15,366 nucleotides of DNA from Verrucomicrobiota bacterium (GTDB lineage Bacteria; Verrucomicrobiota; Verrucomicrobiia; Limisphaerales; J093), in NCBI GenBank assembly GCA_003695015.1, contig RFJD01000110.1, positions 1-15,366 on the forward strand, written 5' to 3'. Positions 1 to 7,130 of the stretch are shown here, one piece after another. Each line of letters begins with the position of its first letter. Position 1 is the stretch's first letter. The notes beneath the pieces were generated by a model. It did no database searches. It was not told where the DNA came from and saw only the letters and a list, made by a program, of their open reading frames with translations. The translations under genes and the position numbers were made by a program.

Positions 1-600
1 GGTGTGCCGGGCCTGCCAGACCTCCAACCAGGGACCTCCCAACCGGGCCAGCAGGGTCAGGGTGCCCTGCAGGCTGAGCACGGGGATGGCGGCGGCCAGT
101 GCGCCCGGTCCCAACACGCGGGCGAAGCTGAGCATGGCCAGGCCGTCGAGCAGGCTCTTGAGCAGAAGGGGTTTGACGTCACCCGCCAGCCCTTCGGCCA
201 CGGGCCCCGCCACCGCCAGGGGCGAGAGGCAGAAGAAGGTGGTGGCGGCGAGAAAAGCCGGATGAAAGCGCCGTTGTGCGGGGTGTTGTTCGGCCAGCTC
301 GTAGAGTTGGCGGGCCGCCTGGCCGGCGCGGTTCCACGCGCGTTGGATTCCCAGTTGGGCGCCGAGCACCCGCCCGACGCTCAACCCGCCCAGCAGGAGC
401 ACCAGACGCAACAGGGCGGTCCACAGCCCGGCTTCGGCCGTCAGCCCCAGGAACATGGCCTTGCCACCCGCGTAAAGGGCGAACAACGCCAGCCACGGCC
501 GGAGGCGATGTTCGAGTTCCGGTCCCGGGCTCCGGCGGAGAACCAGACTCAGCGTGCCGCCCAGCAGGATGGCCGCCACGTTGATCAGGGTGCCGGTCAT
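1..600 (-). CDS. DUF554 family integral membrane protein, C-terminus beyond the window
   Basis: The minus-strand frame is open from ATG at 600 to the left edge (200 residues, no stop seen). The N-terminus MTGTLINVAAILLGG is the hallmark opening of DUF554 proteins (E. coli YqgA and B. subtilis YdfK type, about 230 residues), so perhaps 30 residues are missing. Several hydrophobic segments are visible: residues 4-20, a stretch around 55-75 rich in L and G, one near 115-130 and one near 150-165. This fits a polytopic inner-membrane protein. The biochemical function of the family is not established. The gene lies 105 bases downstream of mlaD on the same strand and could be read through from that operon or have its own promoter. 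No Shine-Dalgarno is visible before the ATG. The family call is fairly sure; any link to lipid transport is only positional. Confidence 0.85.
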   Translation of the reverse strand, partial: MTGTLINVAAILLGGTLSLVLRRSPGPELEHRLRPWLALFALYAGGKAMFLGLTAEAGLWTALLRLVLLLGGLSVGRVLGAQLGIQRAWNRAGQAARQLYELAEQHPAQRRFHPAFLAATTFFCLSPLAVAGPVAEGLAGDVKPLLLKSLLDGLAMLSFARVLGPGALAAAIPVLSLQGTLTLLARLGGPWLEVWQARHT

Positions 601-705
601 GAGCCGGAGGGAGGGCCGTCGGGCCGCGACCGCAACACGGGGTCGGGACGACGGGCCGATGGGTTGGGCCGGCGCATGGATCGAACGAAGGCCGCCCCGC
701 CCGGC

Positions 706-1680
706 TCAGAACAAGGGATTGATCAGAATGCTGAGCACACTGAGCGGTCCCTGGTCCTCCAGGCTTTCGGTGGCTTTGTCCACCTTGCGCAGGGTGAGGG
801 TGGCGTTGTCGATGAGCGAGGGGTCGTTGACGATCCGCCCGGCGGTGCCCTCGCCGCGGTTGATCTTCTGGAAGATTTCCTTGAGCTGCGTCATTGCTTC
901 GGTGGTTTCGCGGTAGAGGGTGTCGTCGCTGACGAGTTTGCCCACGGTGCCGCGGCCGGCTTTGACGTCCGCCAACAGGGTGCGGGCATCGTCCACGGTG
1001 GCCTGGATGTCGGCGGCGGTCTGGTTGAGGTTGGTGACCGTCTCCAAGGCGGAGGCATAGAGCGCCTCGTCGTAGATGAGCCGGCCGACGGTGCCCCGGC
1101 CGGAGCGGACCTGGTCGGTGATGGCGACGGCGTTGCTCAGGACGGTGGAGATGTCCGGCCCGGCGCTTTGGAGGAAGTCGGTGAAGGGGACCAGGATTTG
1201 CTCGAGATCCACGTCGCTGAGGTTGTCGGTGAGTTTCTGGACGCCGCGGGCCACGCCGTCGATGCGGGCGAGGATCTGGCTCATGTCGGGCTGGGCGACG
1301 GTTTCGAGCTCGGCGCCGCTGGCGGCCACGGGGGCTTCCGGGGAGCCGAAATCGATGGCGACGTAGTTCTGGCCGAGCAGGCCGCTGAACCGGATGGTGG
1401 CTTTGCTGTCGGTGCGGATCACTGCGGTGGCATCGGTGATCTTCATCCCCACCAGCACCTTGTTGTCGGCGAACTCGATGGTTTCGACCCGGCCGATCTG
1501 TTTGCCGGCCATTTTGACCGGATCGCCGGGCTGGAGTTCGAGGACGTTGTCGAACCGGGCCTGGAGGCGGAGGCCGCGGCGGAAGGTGTCGAAACTGCCG
1601 GCCATCTCGAGCACGACGGCGGCGGCCACCAAGGCGATGGCGAAGAAGATGCCGAGACGGGTTTCAAGGGTGTTTCTCAT
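706..1680 (-). CDS. mlaD: MlaD/MCE-domain substrate-binding protein of a phospholipid ABC transporter
   Basis: The 324-residue protein has one N-terminal membrane anchor (about residues 8-25). An MCE domain follows at about 40-113, including the FDNVLELQPGDPVKMAGKQI segment and the GLLGQNYVAI strand typical of MlaD. MCE proteins form hexameric rings on the periplasmic face of the MlaFE complex and pass lipids between the membranes. The tail from 114 onward is long and helical. It carries three copies of a G-x-G-T-(V/A)-G-(R/K)-(L/I) ... D-x-x-L motif at about 193-208, 241-256 and 275-290, seen in many extended MCE proteins. The ATG at 1680 is preceded by AAGGAG nine bases upstream. It overlaps the end of mlaF by 17 bases, which suggests coupled translation. 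A longer upstream reading in the same frame would run inside mlaF and lacks MCE-like sequence. Confidence 0.95.
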   Translation of the reverse strand: MRNTLETRLGIFFAIALVAAAVVLEMAGSFDTFRRGLRLQARFDNVLELQPGDPVKMAGKQIGRVETIEFADNKVLVGMKITDATAVIRTDSKATIRFSGLLGQNYVAIDFGSPEAPVAASGAELETVAQPDMSQILARIDGVARGVQKLTDNLSDVDLEQILVPFTDFLQSAGPDISTVLSNAVAITDQVRSGRGTVGRLIYDEALYASALETVTNLNQTAADIQATVDDARTLLADVKAGRGTVGKLVSDDTLYRETTEAMTQLKEIFQKINRGEGTAGRIVNDPSLIDNATLTLRKVDKATESLEDQGPLSVLSILINPLF

Positions 1681-2476
1681 GATGGGGTGCTCCTTGGTTG
1701 GCTTCGGAGGGTGAGTCGAAGTGGAAACCGGCTTGGAGGAAACGCTGGACTTCGGGGTGGGGGCTGGCGCGCACCTCCTCCGGCGTGCCCAGGGCCAGCA
1801 GGCGGCCCTGGAAAAGGATGGCCATGCGGTGGGCGATGCCGAAAGCCAGCTCGCGTTCGTGGGTGACCACGACGGACGTGACGCCCATGCGGCGGTTGAG
1901 GCGCAGAATCTCCTCACCGATGGTCACGGCGATGAGGGGATCCAGCTCGCTGGTCGGTTCGTCGTACAGGATCAACTGCGGATCCATCACCAGCGCCCGG
2001 GCCAGGGCCGCCCGTTTGCGCATGCCGCCGGACAATTCCGAGGGCATCTTGTCCTCGACATCCTTCAGCCCCACCAGGGCGAGCTTCTCGGCGACGATCC
2101 GCCGGATTTCCTCCGGCGGTTTGAGGCGGTGTTCGCTCAGGTAGAGGCCGACGTTTTCGCCGACGGTCAGGGAGTTCAGCAGCGCCCCGGACTGGAAGAC
2201 CATCGCCACCCGGTGGCGGTCGAGCATTTCCGGACTGCCGACCGGCACGCCTCCCACGCAGATCTGGCCGGCGTCCGGTTGTTCCAACCCGATCAGATGC
2301 TTCAGCAGGACCGTCTTGCCGCTGCCGCTTGGCCCCATGATGACGAACAGTTCCCCCGGCCGGACCTCGAAGTTGATGTCCTCGAGCACGGGGTGGCCGT
2401 CGTAGCTCTTGCAGAGGCCGCGGACCGAGAGGCCGATGCCGCGCTGGTTGGGATCGGGTGGCGGGCAGGGGTCCAT
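1664..2476 (-). CDS. mlaF: MlaF-type ABC transporter ATP-binding protein (phospholipid transport)
   Basis: This 270-residue cytoplasmic ATPase should energise lipid movement through the MlaE permease. All nucleotide-binding motifs are present: Walker A GPSGSGKT at 48-55, Q-loop Q95, signature LSGGM at 148-152, Walker B LILYDE at 168-173 and the H-loop histidine 206 in VVVTHE. The linking segment reads EPTSELDP, with E where many ABC proteins have G. The length and overall sequence fit the MlaF/Ttg2A subfamily. The start ATG lies four bases after the mlaE stop and has no clear Shine-Dalgarno of its own, so translation is probably coupled to mlaE. The 3' end overlaps mlaD by 17 bases. The family assignment is very secure. 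The direction of lipid transport cannot be read from sequence. Confidence 0.97.
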   Translation of the reverse strand: MDPCPPPDPNQRGIGLSVRGLCKSYDGHPVLEDINFEVRPGELFVIMGPSGSGKTVLLKHLIGLEQPDAGQICVGGVPVGSPEMLDRHRVAMVFQSGALLNSLTVGENVGLYLSEHRLKPPEEIRRIVAEKLALVGLKDVEDKMPSELSGGMRKRAALARALVMDPQLILYDEPTSELDPLIAVTIGEEILRLNRRMGVTSVVVTHERELAFGIAHRMAILFQGRLLALGTPEEVRASPHPEVQRFLQAGFHFDSPSEANQGAPHHEKHP

Positions 2477-2480
2477 GGCG

Positions 2481-3224
2481 TCAGTCCAAAAGCATCAGGA
2501 AGCGGGTGAAGAAATAGTCCAGCAACAGGATGAAGGCGATCGAGTTGACGACCGCCTTGGTGACGGTGCGGCCGATGCCTCGGGGACCGCCGATGGTGGA
2601 CAGGCCCTGGGCGCAGCAGATGATGCCGATGATCACCGCAAAGCCCGCGCCCTTGGCCATGCCGTGCAACACGTCCCAGGCGTCCACCCCGTTGCGCAGG
2701 CTGCTGAAATAGGCGTGGAAGGAAATGCCCACCTGGTAATTGAGATAGGCGATGAACGCGCCGCCCACCCAGCCGACCAGCACCGAAAACAGCACCAAGA
2801 CCGGCAGACCGACGACGATGGCGATCATCCGCGGCAGCACCAGGTAGCGGACCGGGTCGATGTTCATCGTCCGGAGCGCGTCCACCTCCTGGTAAACGGT
2901 CATCGAGCCGATTTCCGCCGCCCAAGCCGAGCCCACCCGCCCCGCCACCAGGATGGCCATCATCACCGGCGCCAGCTCGCGGCAGAGGGAGAGTCCCACG
3001 ACCTGGCCGATGAAATTGGAGAGGCCGCGCTCGGCGAGCACCGGTCCGGTTTGCAGCGCCAGCACGCCGCCGATGAACAACGACAACACGCAGGCCATCA
3101 GCAGGCTGGCGTTGCCCACCTCGAACAGTTGCTCGAACACCTTCCGTCGCTGCCGCCACGCGCAGGGCAACGCGCGGAAGGTGCGCCACAACAACATCAA
3201 GACTTCGCCGGCGTCCTGGAACAT
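2481..3224 (-). CDS. mlaE: MlaE-type ABC transporter permease (phospholipid transport)
   Basis: The 247-residue polytopic inner-membrane protein belongs to the MlaE/YrbE family. The family core is clear at about residues 82-120: RELAPVMMAILVAGRVGSAW, then AAEIGSMTVYQEVDALRTM. Hydrophobic segments follow at about 132-160, 193-210 and 226-246. With MlaF it forms the transport core, to which the MCE protein docks. The ATG at 3224 was chosen because it gives the usual family length and lies 14 bases after the upstream stop. A GTG at 3308 in the same frame would add 28 low-complexity, Arg/Pro-rich residues overlapping the upstream gene and is less likely. No strong Shine-Dalgarno is visible. No STAS-domain MlaB or periplasmic MlaC gene is seen in the window. 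Confidence 0.94.
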   Translation of the reverse strand: MFQDAGEVLMLLWRTFRALPCAWRQRRKVFEQLFEVGNASLLMACVLSLFIGGVLALQTGPVLAERGLSNFIGQVVGLSLCRELAPVMMAILVAGRVGSAWAAEIGSMTVYQEVDALRTMNIDPVRYLVLPRMIAIVVGLPVLVLFSVLVGWVGGAFIAYLNYQVGISFHAYFSSLRNGVDAWDVLHGMAKGAGFAVIIGIICCAQGLSTIGGPRGIGRTVTKAVVNSIAFILLLDYFFTRFLMLLD

Positions 3225-3238
3225 GGACTGCGTGGTCG

Positions 3239-4807
3239 TCAGGGCGTGGTGGTTGGTTCGGCGCGGGACGGTCCGCCGCCGCCCAACGGCAGGAAGAACA
3301 GCTTCCACCGCCGCCCGGTTCGTCCGCTCTCATACTGGACCAGCCCGAAGAGCAACGAGCATTTTTTGCGCTCGGGGGACCGCTCCCGGCGGTAAAGGTT
3401 CCAAAGCACCGAGGTGCTGCGCCGGCCGGTCTGGCCGTCCGCCTCGGTGCGCCACAGGCCGAAGAAATGCCCGTAGAGCCGGCGCACTTTGTCGTTGTTC
3501 GGCAGGAGGGCCGTCAGCGGCGCCGGGGCTTGGGCCCAGGTCCGACCGTTGGCGTCGGTTTTCCGCACGTAAAGCGGCCATAGACTCAGCAGCCGGTTTT
3601 CCGTGCCCGTGTCCTCCCGGCGGGAGACGGTCCGCCGGTAAAGCACCAGGCCGAACTGGTCGGTTTCGCGCCGGAGCGGATCCCGTTCGATACGGCGCTG
3701 GCGCCACAAGGGCCAGAGGATGAACCGCGAGGTCCATTCGGCGTAGCGGGTCTCGCCGTAGAAAGGCCAGAACCGGTCCTCGTGTTTACCGGGACCGCGG
3801 GCGCGGATGAACACCGGCCAGAGCAGGGCCGTTTGCCGGTAGCCGATGGCGCGGTCCTCGGTCCGGCTCAGCCCGAAGGGCCAGAGCCACGTCCGGCTGG
3901 TGCGGGCCGGCGAATCCAGCGCGCTGTAGAAAGGCAGGAGGGCGCGTTGATGAACCTCGTTGGTCGTGCCCAAGCCCAGTTCGGCCCGGCCATAGAACGG
4001 CCAGAGGACGAACTGCTTCTCGTGACCGCCCACCGCCTCCGCCTGCCCGGTGGCGTTGGTCACCCAGGTGAGGGCCTTGGTTTCCCGGCCGTAGAACGGC
4101 CAGACCTGCCAGCCCTTCAGACCGTCGCCGTGGCGCACGTGGACGAAGGGAACCAGGTAGTTGTCCGTGACCACGTCCCGCTTGCGGGTCTGAACGTACA
4201 GCGGCCAGAGGACGAAGCGGGTTTCGTCCCGGAAAAGCCGGTTTTGCAACCGCCCGTACACCGGCCAGAAGGCGGCGTAACGCCGGTTCGGATCCTCGGA
4301 GTGCCGCAGAAAGAAAAACGGGAACACGGTCCAGGTGCGGTCCCGCGCCCCTTGCTGGGTCCGGCCACCGGAGAAGCTCAGGACTTGGAAGATTTGAAAC
4401 CTCGATTCCGTTCCGTACCGGGCGTACGTCACCACCGGGTAGAGGAACTCGAAGAACCTGGCGTCCACCTCCGGCCGATGGCGCCAGGAAAACAACGGGG
4501 CCAGGGTCAGGCCCCGGGCGATTCGGCTCACCACCGCCGGATCTTCCAGCCGGTCGGCCGGCGGCCACTCATCCGGCCCGAGCCCCTCGGCCGCCGCCCC
4601 GCGCCAGACCTCCGTCGTTTGCCAAAGAGGCCCCAGGGCTTCGGTGGCCGCGCCGGTTTCGAGGGTGAGCCGATGCCGGCTCCACAACGGCCCGGCCTCC
4701 AGTTCCCCGGCGGTCCGTGCTTCCGGGGAGGCGAGGATGCAGGCCAACGCCAGCCCCAACGCGGCCGAAGGACGGAGGGTTTTCGATGTCGGAATCACGC
4801 GATGCAT
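3239..4807 (-). CDS. Predicted exported WPxY-repeat protein of unknown function, next to mlaE
   Basis: No characterised family is recognised. From ATG 4807 the 522-residue product begins with a signal-peptide-like segment: a short charged start, then a hydrophobic stretch at about 13-27 ending near LASPEA. From about residue 160 a roughly 20-residue degenerate repeat appears. Its core is an aromatic strand of the form (F/L)-W-P-(F/L/V)-Y-(G/V)-R, with WP cores at 181, 201, 236, 269, 309, 330, 347, 365 and 410. Degenerate copies lie at about 219, 291, 388 and 469. Charged linkers rich in R, T, E and D separate the cores. Alternating aromatic strands and polar turns suggest an all-beta fold (barrel, propeller or stacked hairpins), which is inference. 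A TTG at 4867 would add 20 residues and spoil the signal peptide. The gene ends 14 bases before mlaE, so co-transcription is likely. Periplasmic or outer-membrane location is plausible. Confidence 0.88.
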   Translation of the reverse strand: MHRVIPTSKTLRPSAALGLALACILASPEARTAGELEAGPLWSRHRLTLETGAATEALGPLWQTTEVWRGAAAEGLGPDEWPPADRLEDPAVVSRIARGLTLAPLFSWRHRPEVDARFFEFLYPVVTYARYGTESRFQIFQVLSFSGGRTQQGARDRTWTVFPFFFLRHSEDPNRRYAAFWPVYGRLQNRLFRDETRFVLWPLYVQTRKRDVVTDNYLVPFVHVRHGDGLKGWQVWPFYGRETKALTWVTNATGQAEAVGGHEKQFVLWPFYGRAELGLGTTNEVHQRALLPFYSALDSPARTSRTWLWPFGLSRTEDRAIGYRQTALLWPVFIRARGPGKHEDRFWPFYGETRYAEWTSRFILWPLWRQRRIERDPLRRETDQFGLVLYRRTVSRREDTGTENRLLSLWPLYVRKTDANGRTWAQAPAPLTALLPNNDKVRRLYGHFFGLWRTEADGQTGRRSTSVLWNLYRRERSPERKKCSLLFGLVQYESGRTGRRWKLFFLPLGGGGPSRAEPTTTP

Positions 4808-4880
4808 GGGCGGACCGGCCCGCGCGGCCGGCGGCGGCAGTCTCCGGGCGCGGCGGAAAGGCGTCAAGCCCCTCGCCCCG

Positions 4881-5804
4881 TCAGGGCAGCCGCAGCACCA
4901 GCACCTGGCCGGCCTTCATGTCCGGCAGCCAAAGCTCGCCCGCTTCTTCGTCGAGGCAGAAATCGGCGGCCGAGCGGAGCCCCTCGATCAGGACTTCCGG
5001 GCTGGACCCGTCGGGCGCCAGCCGCCACAGCTTGCCCTGTGTCCAGCTCGACACGTAAATCCGGCCGTCCCGTCCCTGCTCGATGCCGTCGGCGCCGCGG
5101 AAGCCGCTGCTGAGGATGCGCAGTTGCGGCCCCTGCCAGCGGAGCAGGTTGCCGTAGAAGAATTCGGCGATCAGCAGTTCGCCCTTGGCCGGGGCGGCGA
5201 CCCCGTTCGGACAAGCCATGGCGCGGGTGCCCTGGACCACCAGCCGCACCTTGCCGTCGCGGGTGATCTGGTAAACCCGGCCCAACACCGGAAGCGATCG
5301 GGCCTCGGCCGACCCCAGCGGCCAGAGCCGCCCTGCCGGATCCATCATCTTGTCCCGCGCGCCCATGTCCGTCACATAGACACTCTGGCCGTCGGGCGCC
5401 GCCGCCACGTCGTTGAGGTAACTGACCGGCTTGGGGAAGGCGGACTCATCGGCCAGGAGGCTCTTGCGGCCCTGGGCGTCGATTTGCCAGACCCGCTTCA
5501 GGTCGGCCGTCACCAGCCGGTCGCCCAGAAACGCGATTCCCTTGGGCTCGTCCATGCCCTCGGCGAACACCTCCACCCGGTCGCCGCGGATCACCTTCAC
5601 CACGCCGTCGCCGGGGCCCGGTTCACCCATCACGGTCACGTAATGGTGTCCCCCGAAGCCGCGGGTGACGCTCTCGGGTCGGACGCCGACGGCAATGGTC
5701 CGGATGACCCGTCCGCCGGCCGCATTCTCGGCAAGGGTGCGAGCCGGGCCGGCCACGATCAGACCGACCAGCACAACAAGCGAAAGGCGTTTCATGGCCG
5801 CCAT
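4881..5804 (-). CDS. Secreted SMP-30/gluconolactonase/LRE-like beta-propeller protein
   Basis: The 307-residue product starts with a signal peptide (about residues 1-25, hydrophobic core LSLVVLVGLIVAG, cleavage near TLA-EN). Repeated propeller-blade motifs of the type (N/D)-(D/G)-V ... DG ... (V/I)YV(T/S) follow. The three metal-ligand positions of SMP-30 proteins appear to be kept: E44 in RPESV, N200 in CPNGV and D239 in GADGI. Enzymes of this superfamily are calcium or zinc dependent lactonases. Many secreted members have no known substrate, so catalysis is unproven here. ATG 5804 was chosen because GGGAG lies eight bases upstream; ATG 5795, three codons later, is the alternative. It is the first gene of the minus-strand run leading into the Mla genes, 73 bases before the WPxY-repeat gene, which suggests a periplasmic partner or simple co-regulation. 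Confidence 0.85.
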   Translation of the reverse strand: MAAMKRLSLVVLVGLIVAGPARTLAENAAGGRVIRTIAVGVRPESVTRGFGGHHYVTVMGEPGPGDGVVKVIRGDRVEVFAEGMDEPKGIAFLGDRLVTADLKRVWQIDAQGRKSLLADESAFPKPVSYLNDVAAAPDGQSVYVTDMGARDKMMDPAGRLWPLGSAEARSLPVLGRVYQITRDGKVRLVVQGTRAMACPNGVAAPAKGELLIAEFFYGNLLRWQGPQLRILSSGFRGADGIEQGRDGRIYVSSWTQGKLWRLAPDGSSPEVLIEGLRSAADFCLDEEAGELWLPDMKAGQVLVLRLP

Positions 5805-6179
5805 CTTAACGGCTCCCGGGTTTCCGGCAAGGCGGCGGGTCCGGCGGGATCGGGCGGGAAGAGCGATCGGGAAAGGCTGCTGCCGGCGTGGGTCGGGCCA
5901 TCTGCGGAAGGTGCTCCGGCTTGGCCGGTTGGCGTCAGCACGGGTGCCGACGGTCGGGGCGGATCGGGGCGCGAGGCGGGCCGGGGAAAGGGTGCAAACC
6001 GCGGCCAAGACCCGGCGTTGGCATCAGATCATGACACGATGAGCATGAGGTCAAGAAAATCCATTGACCCGGCCCGGTCTCGTTGCCAAGCTATGCGCCG
6101 ACAAGCCACAAACGAAGGTACGGCAAGCCTGTTGCCGCCATGCTTTCGGCCGGTGGCTTGAACCCAAACAACCAACGCC
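5805..6179. other. Divergent intergenic region between the SMP-30/Mla run and the pseudopilin gene
   Basis: These 375 bases separate two divergently transcribed units, and no convincing coding sequence is seen. The part near 5805-6010 is as GC-rich as the genes. From about 6020 to 6180 the composition is less GC-rich, as expected for promoters. An inverted repeat at 6049-6069 is listed separately. A candidate minus-strand promoter would use TTGACC (6054-6049) as -35 with a 17-base spacer, but the -10 (TGATCT, 6031-6026) is poor. No good -10 was found on the plus strand. Confidence 0.7.
6049..6069. promoter_or_regulatory. Inverted repeat GGTCAA-N9-TTGACC, possible operator or back-to-back -35 boxes
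   Basis: The sequence shows a perfect 6-bp inverted repeat with a 9-base A-rich spacer inside the divergent intergenic region. Each half reads TTGACC outward, close to the sigma-70 -35 consensus TTGACA, one on each strand. It could be a dimeric regulator site or two diverging -35 elements. Neither strand has a convincing -10 at the standard distance, so the role is uncertain. Confidence 0.4.
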
Positions 6180-7049
6180 ATGAAAACCGTCGATCAGCTT
6201 CGCGGATTGTTGAGACGTGACGCCCGAGCGTCCGGTTTCACCTTGATCGAGCTTTTGGTGGTGATCGCGATCATCGCCATTCTGGCCGGGATGCTGTTGC
6301 CCGCCTTGTCCCGCGCCAAATCCAAGGCCAAGTCGATCCAGTGCGTCTCCAACCTCAAGCAGTGGGGCATCATCTGGATGCTCTACACGGGGGACAACAA
6401 CGGCTATTTCAGCGACGGCGAGGTCAACTGGGCCCGCGGCGAATGGGTGCGGGCCCTGGCCCGGCATTACCGGGAAAAACCCTACCTGCTGCTGTGTCCC
6501 GACGCCACCGAGCGGCGAGGCAAGAGCGCGCCCACCCAGGAACTGCGCCGGCCGGTGGACACGCCGGAGAGTCAATTGGTTGCCTACGGCGGCCCGCACA
6601 CGGCCTACAACTTTCCGAACTTCGACGGCGATCAAGTGGCCGGTTCGGCGTTTCTGATCAGCAGCTACGGCGCCAACAACTGGATTTACAAAGCCAAGCG
6701 CACCATCCAAGGGCGGCCGGCGGAGGATCATTGGGGATCGATCGACGCCGCCAAGGTGCCAACCGAGGTGCCGTTGTTCCTCGATGCCATGTGGCGGGGT
6801 GGCGGTCCGGACCATCGCAACTCCAGCAAGGACCAGGCGCCGTTGTGGAACGGCCAGTGGGACGGCTACGGCAAGGAGTCGATGCACTTCGCCTTCGAGC
6901 GGCACGGCCGGGGGGTGAACATCGTCTTCTTCGACGGCCATGTCAGCGGCACCCACAGTCCGCGGGACATCTGGACCTTCCGCTGGCATCGCACCTACCA
7001 GCGGGTGGGCTACGAACGCACCAAGACTTTCCCCGACTGGATGCGCTGA
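6180..7049 (+). CDS. Type II secretion pseudopilin-like protein with prepilin N-terminus and H-X9-DG motif
   Basis: The 289-residue protein has a class III prepilin signal. GFTLIELLVV lies at residues 19-28, with predicted cleavage after G19, glutamate at mature position 5 (E24), and a hydrophobic helix to about residue 40. The segment RAKSKAKSIQCVSNLKQWGI follows. Near the C-terminus is the H-X9-DG motif (H242, D252, G253; FFDGHVSG). This architecture is abundant in Verrucomicrobia and Planctomycetes, often as many paralogues per genome, with unknown role; most are unlikely to be core pilus subunits. It should be processed by prepilin peptidase and remain membrane anchored with a periplasmic head. 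No Shine-Dalgarno is seen: the leader is AC-rich (AACCCAAACA at 6161-6170). No secretion-system gene is nearby. The gene lies 81 bases upstream of the large secreted protein, on the same strand. Confidence 0.92.
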   Translation: MKTVDQLRGLLRRDARASGFTLIELLVVIAIIAILAGMLLPALSRAKSKAKSIQCVSNLKQWGIIWMLYTGDNNGYFSDGEVNWARGEWVRALARHYREKPYLLLCPDATERRGKSAPTQELRRPVDTPESQLVAYGGPHTAYNFPNFDGDQVAGSAFLISSYGANNWIYKAKRTIQGRPAEDHWGSIDAAKVPTEVPLFLDAMWRGGGPDHRNSSKDQAPLWNGQWDGYGKESMHFAFERHGRGVNIVFFDGHVSGTHSPRDIWTFRWHRTYQRVGYERTKTFPDWMR

Positions 7050-7055
7050 GGTCGG

Positions 7056-7074
7056 CGGCGACGGTCCGTTGCCG
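7056..7074 (+). terminator. Weak hairpin after the pseudopilin gene, possible attenuator
   Basis: CGGCGACG at 7056-7063 can pair with CGTTGCCG at 7067-7074 (8 bp including one G-U pair, 3-base loop), starting seven bases after the stop codon. The downstream stretch GTCTTGTGG is not a real T-run. Termination is therefore doubtful, and partial read-through into the next gene is likely. Confidence 0.25.
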
Positions 7075-7101
7075 GTCTTGTGGCTCCGGCCGGGTTCGGT
7101 G

Positions 7102-7127
7102 AAAACCCCAAACCCAAACCCAAACAC
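7102..7127 (+). promoter_or_regulatory. AC-rich AAACCC-repeat leader directly before the large secreted gene
   Basis: A run of about four AAACCC-like units lies in the untranslated leader and ends three bases before ATG 7131. No Shine-Dalgarno is present. The 10-mer AACCCAAACA at 7117-7126 also occurs at 6161-6170 before the pseudopilin start. It looks like an unstructured, A/C-rich translation initiation region; this role is inferred. Confidence 0.35.
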
Positions 7128-7130
7128 GTC

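Noticed and set aside
601..705. Inverted-repeat potential between mlaD and the DUF554 gene as a terminator
   Set aside because: Short GC-rich pairings (CGTCG with CGACG, CGACC with GGTCG) exist but are interrupted and lack a T-run; chance pairing is likely at this GC content.
4..1866. Plus-strand open frame of 620 codons overlapping mlaD
   Set aside because: It lies antisense to the clear MCE gene and part of mlaF, has Gly/His/Ala-rich low-complexity sequence and no domain. Long antisense frames are expected at this GC content.
3782..5113. Plus-strand open frame opposite the WPxY-repeat and SMP-30 genes
   Set aside because: It spans the boundary of two real minus-strand genes and is Pro/Arg-rich without motifs. 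The minus strand has two signal peptides and regular repeats.
7102..7127. AAACCC units as a telomere-like or satellite repeat
   Set aside because: Only about four imperfect units directly before a start codon; better explained as an AC-rich translation leader.
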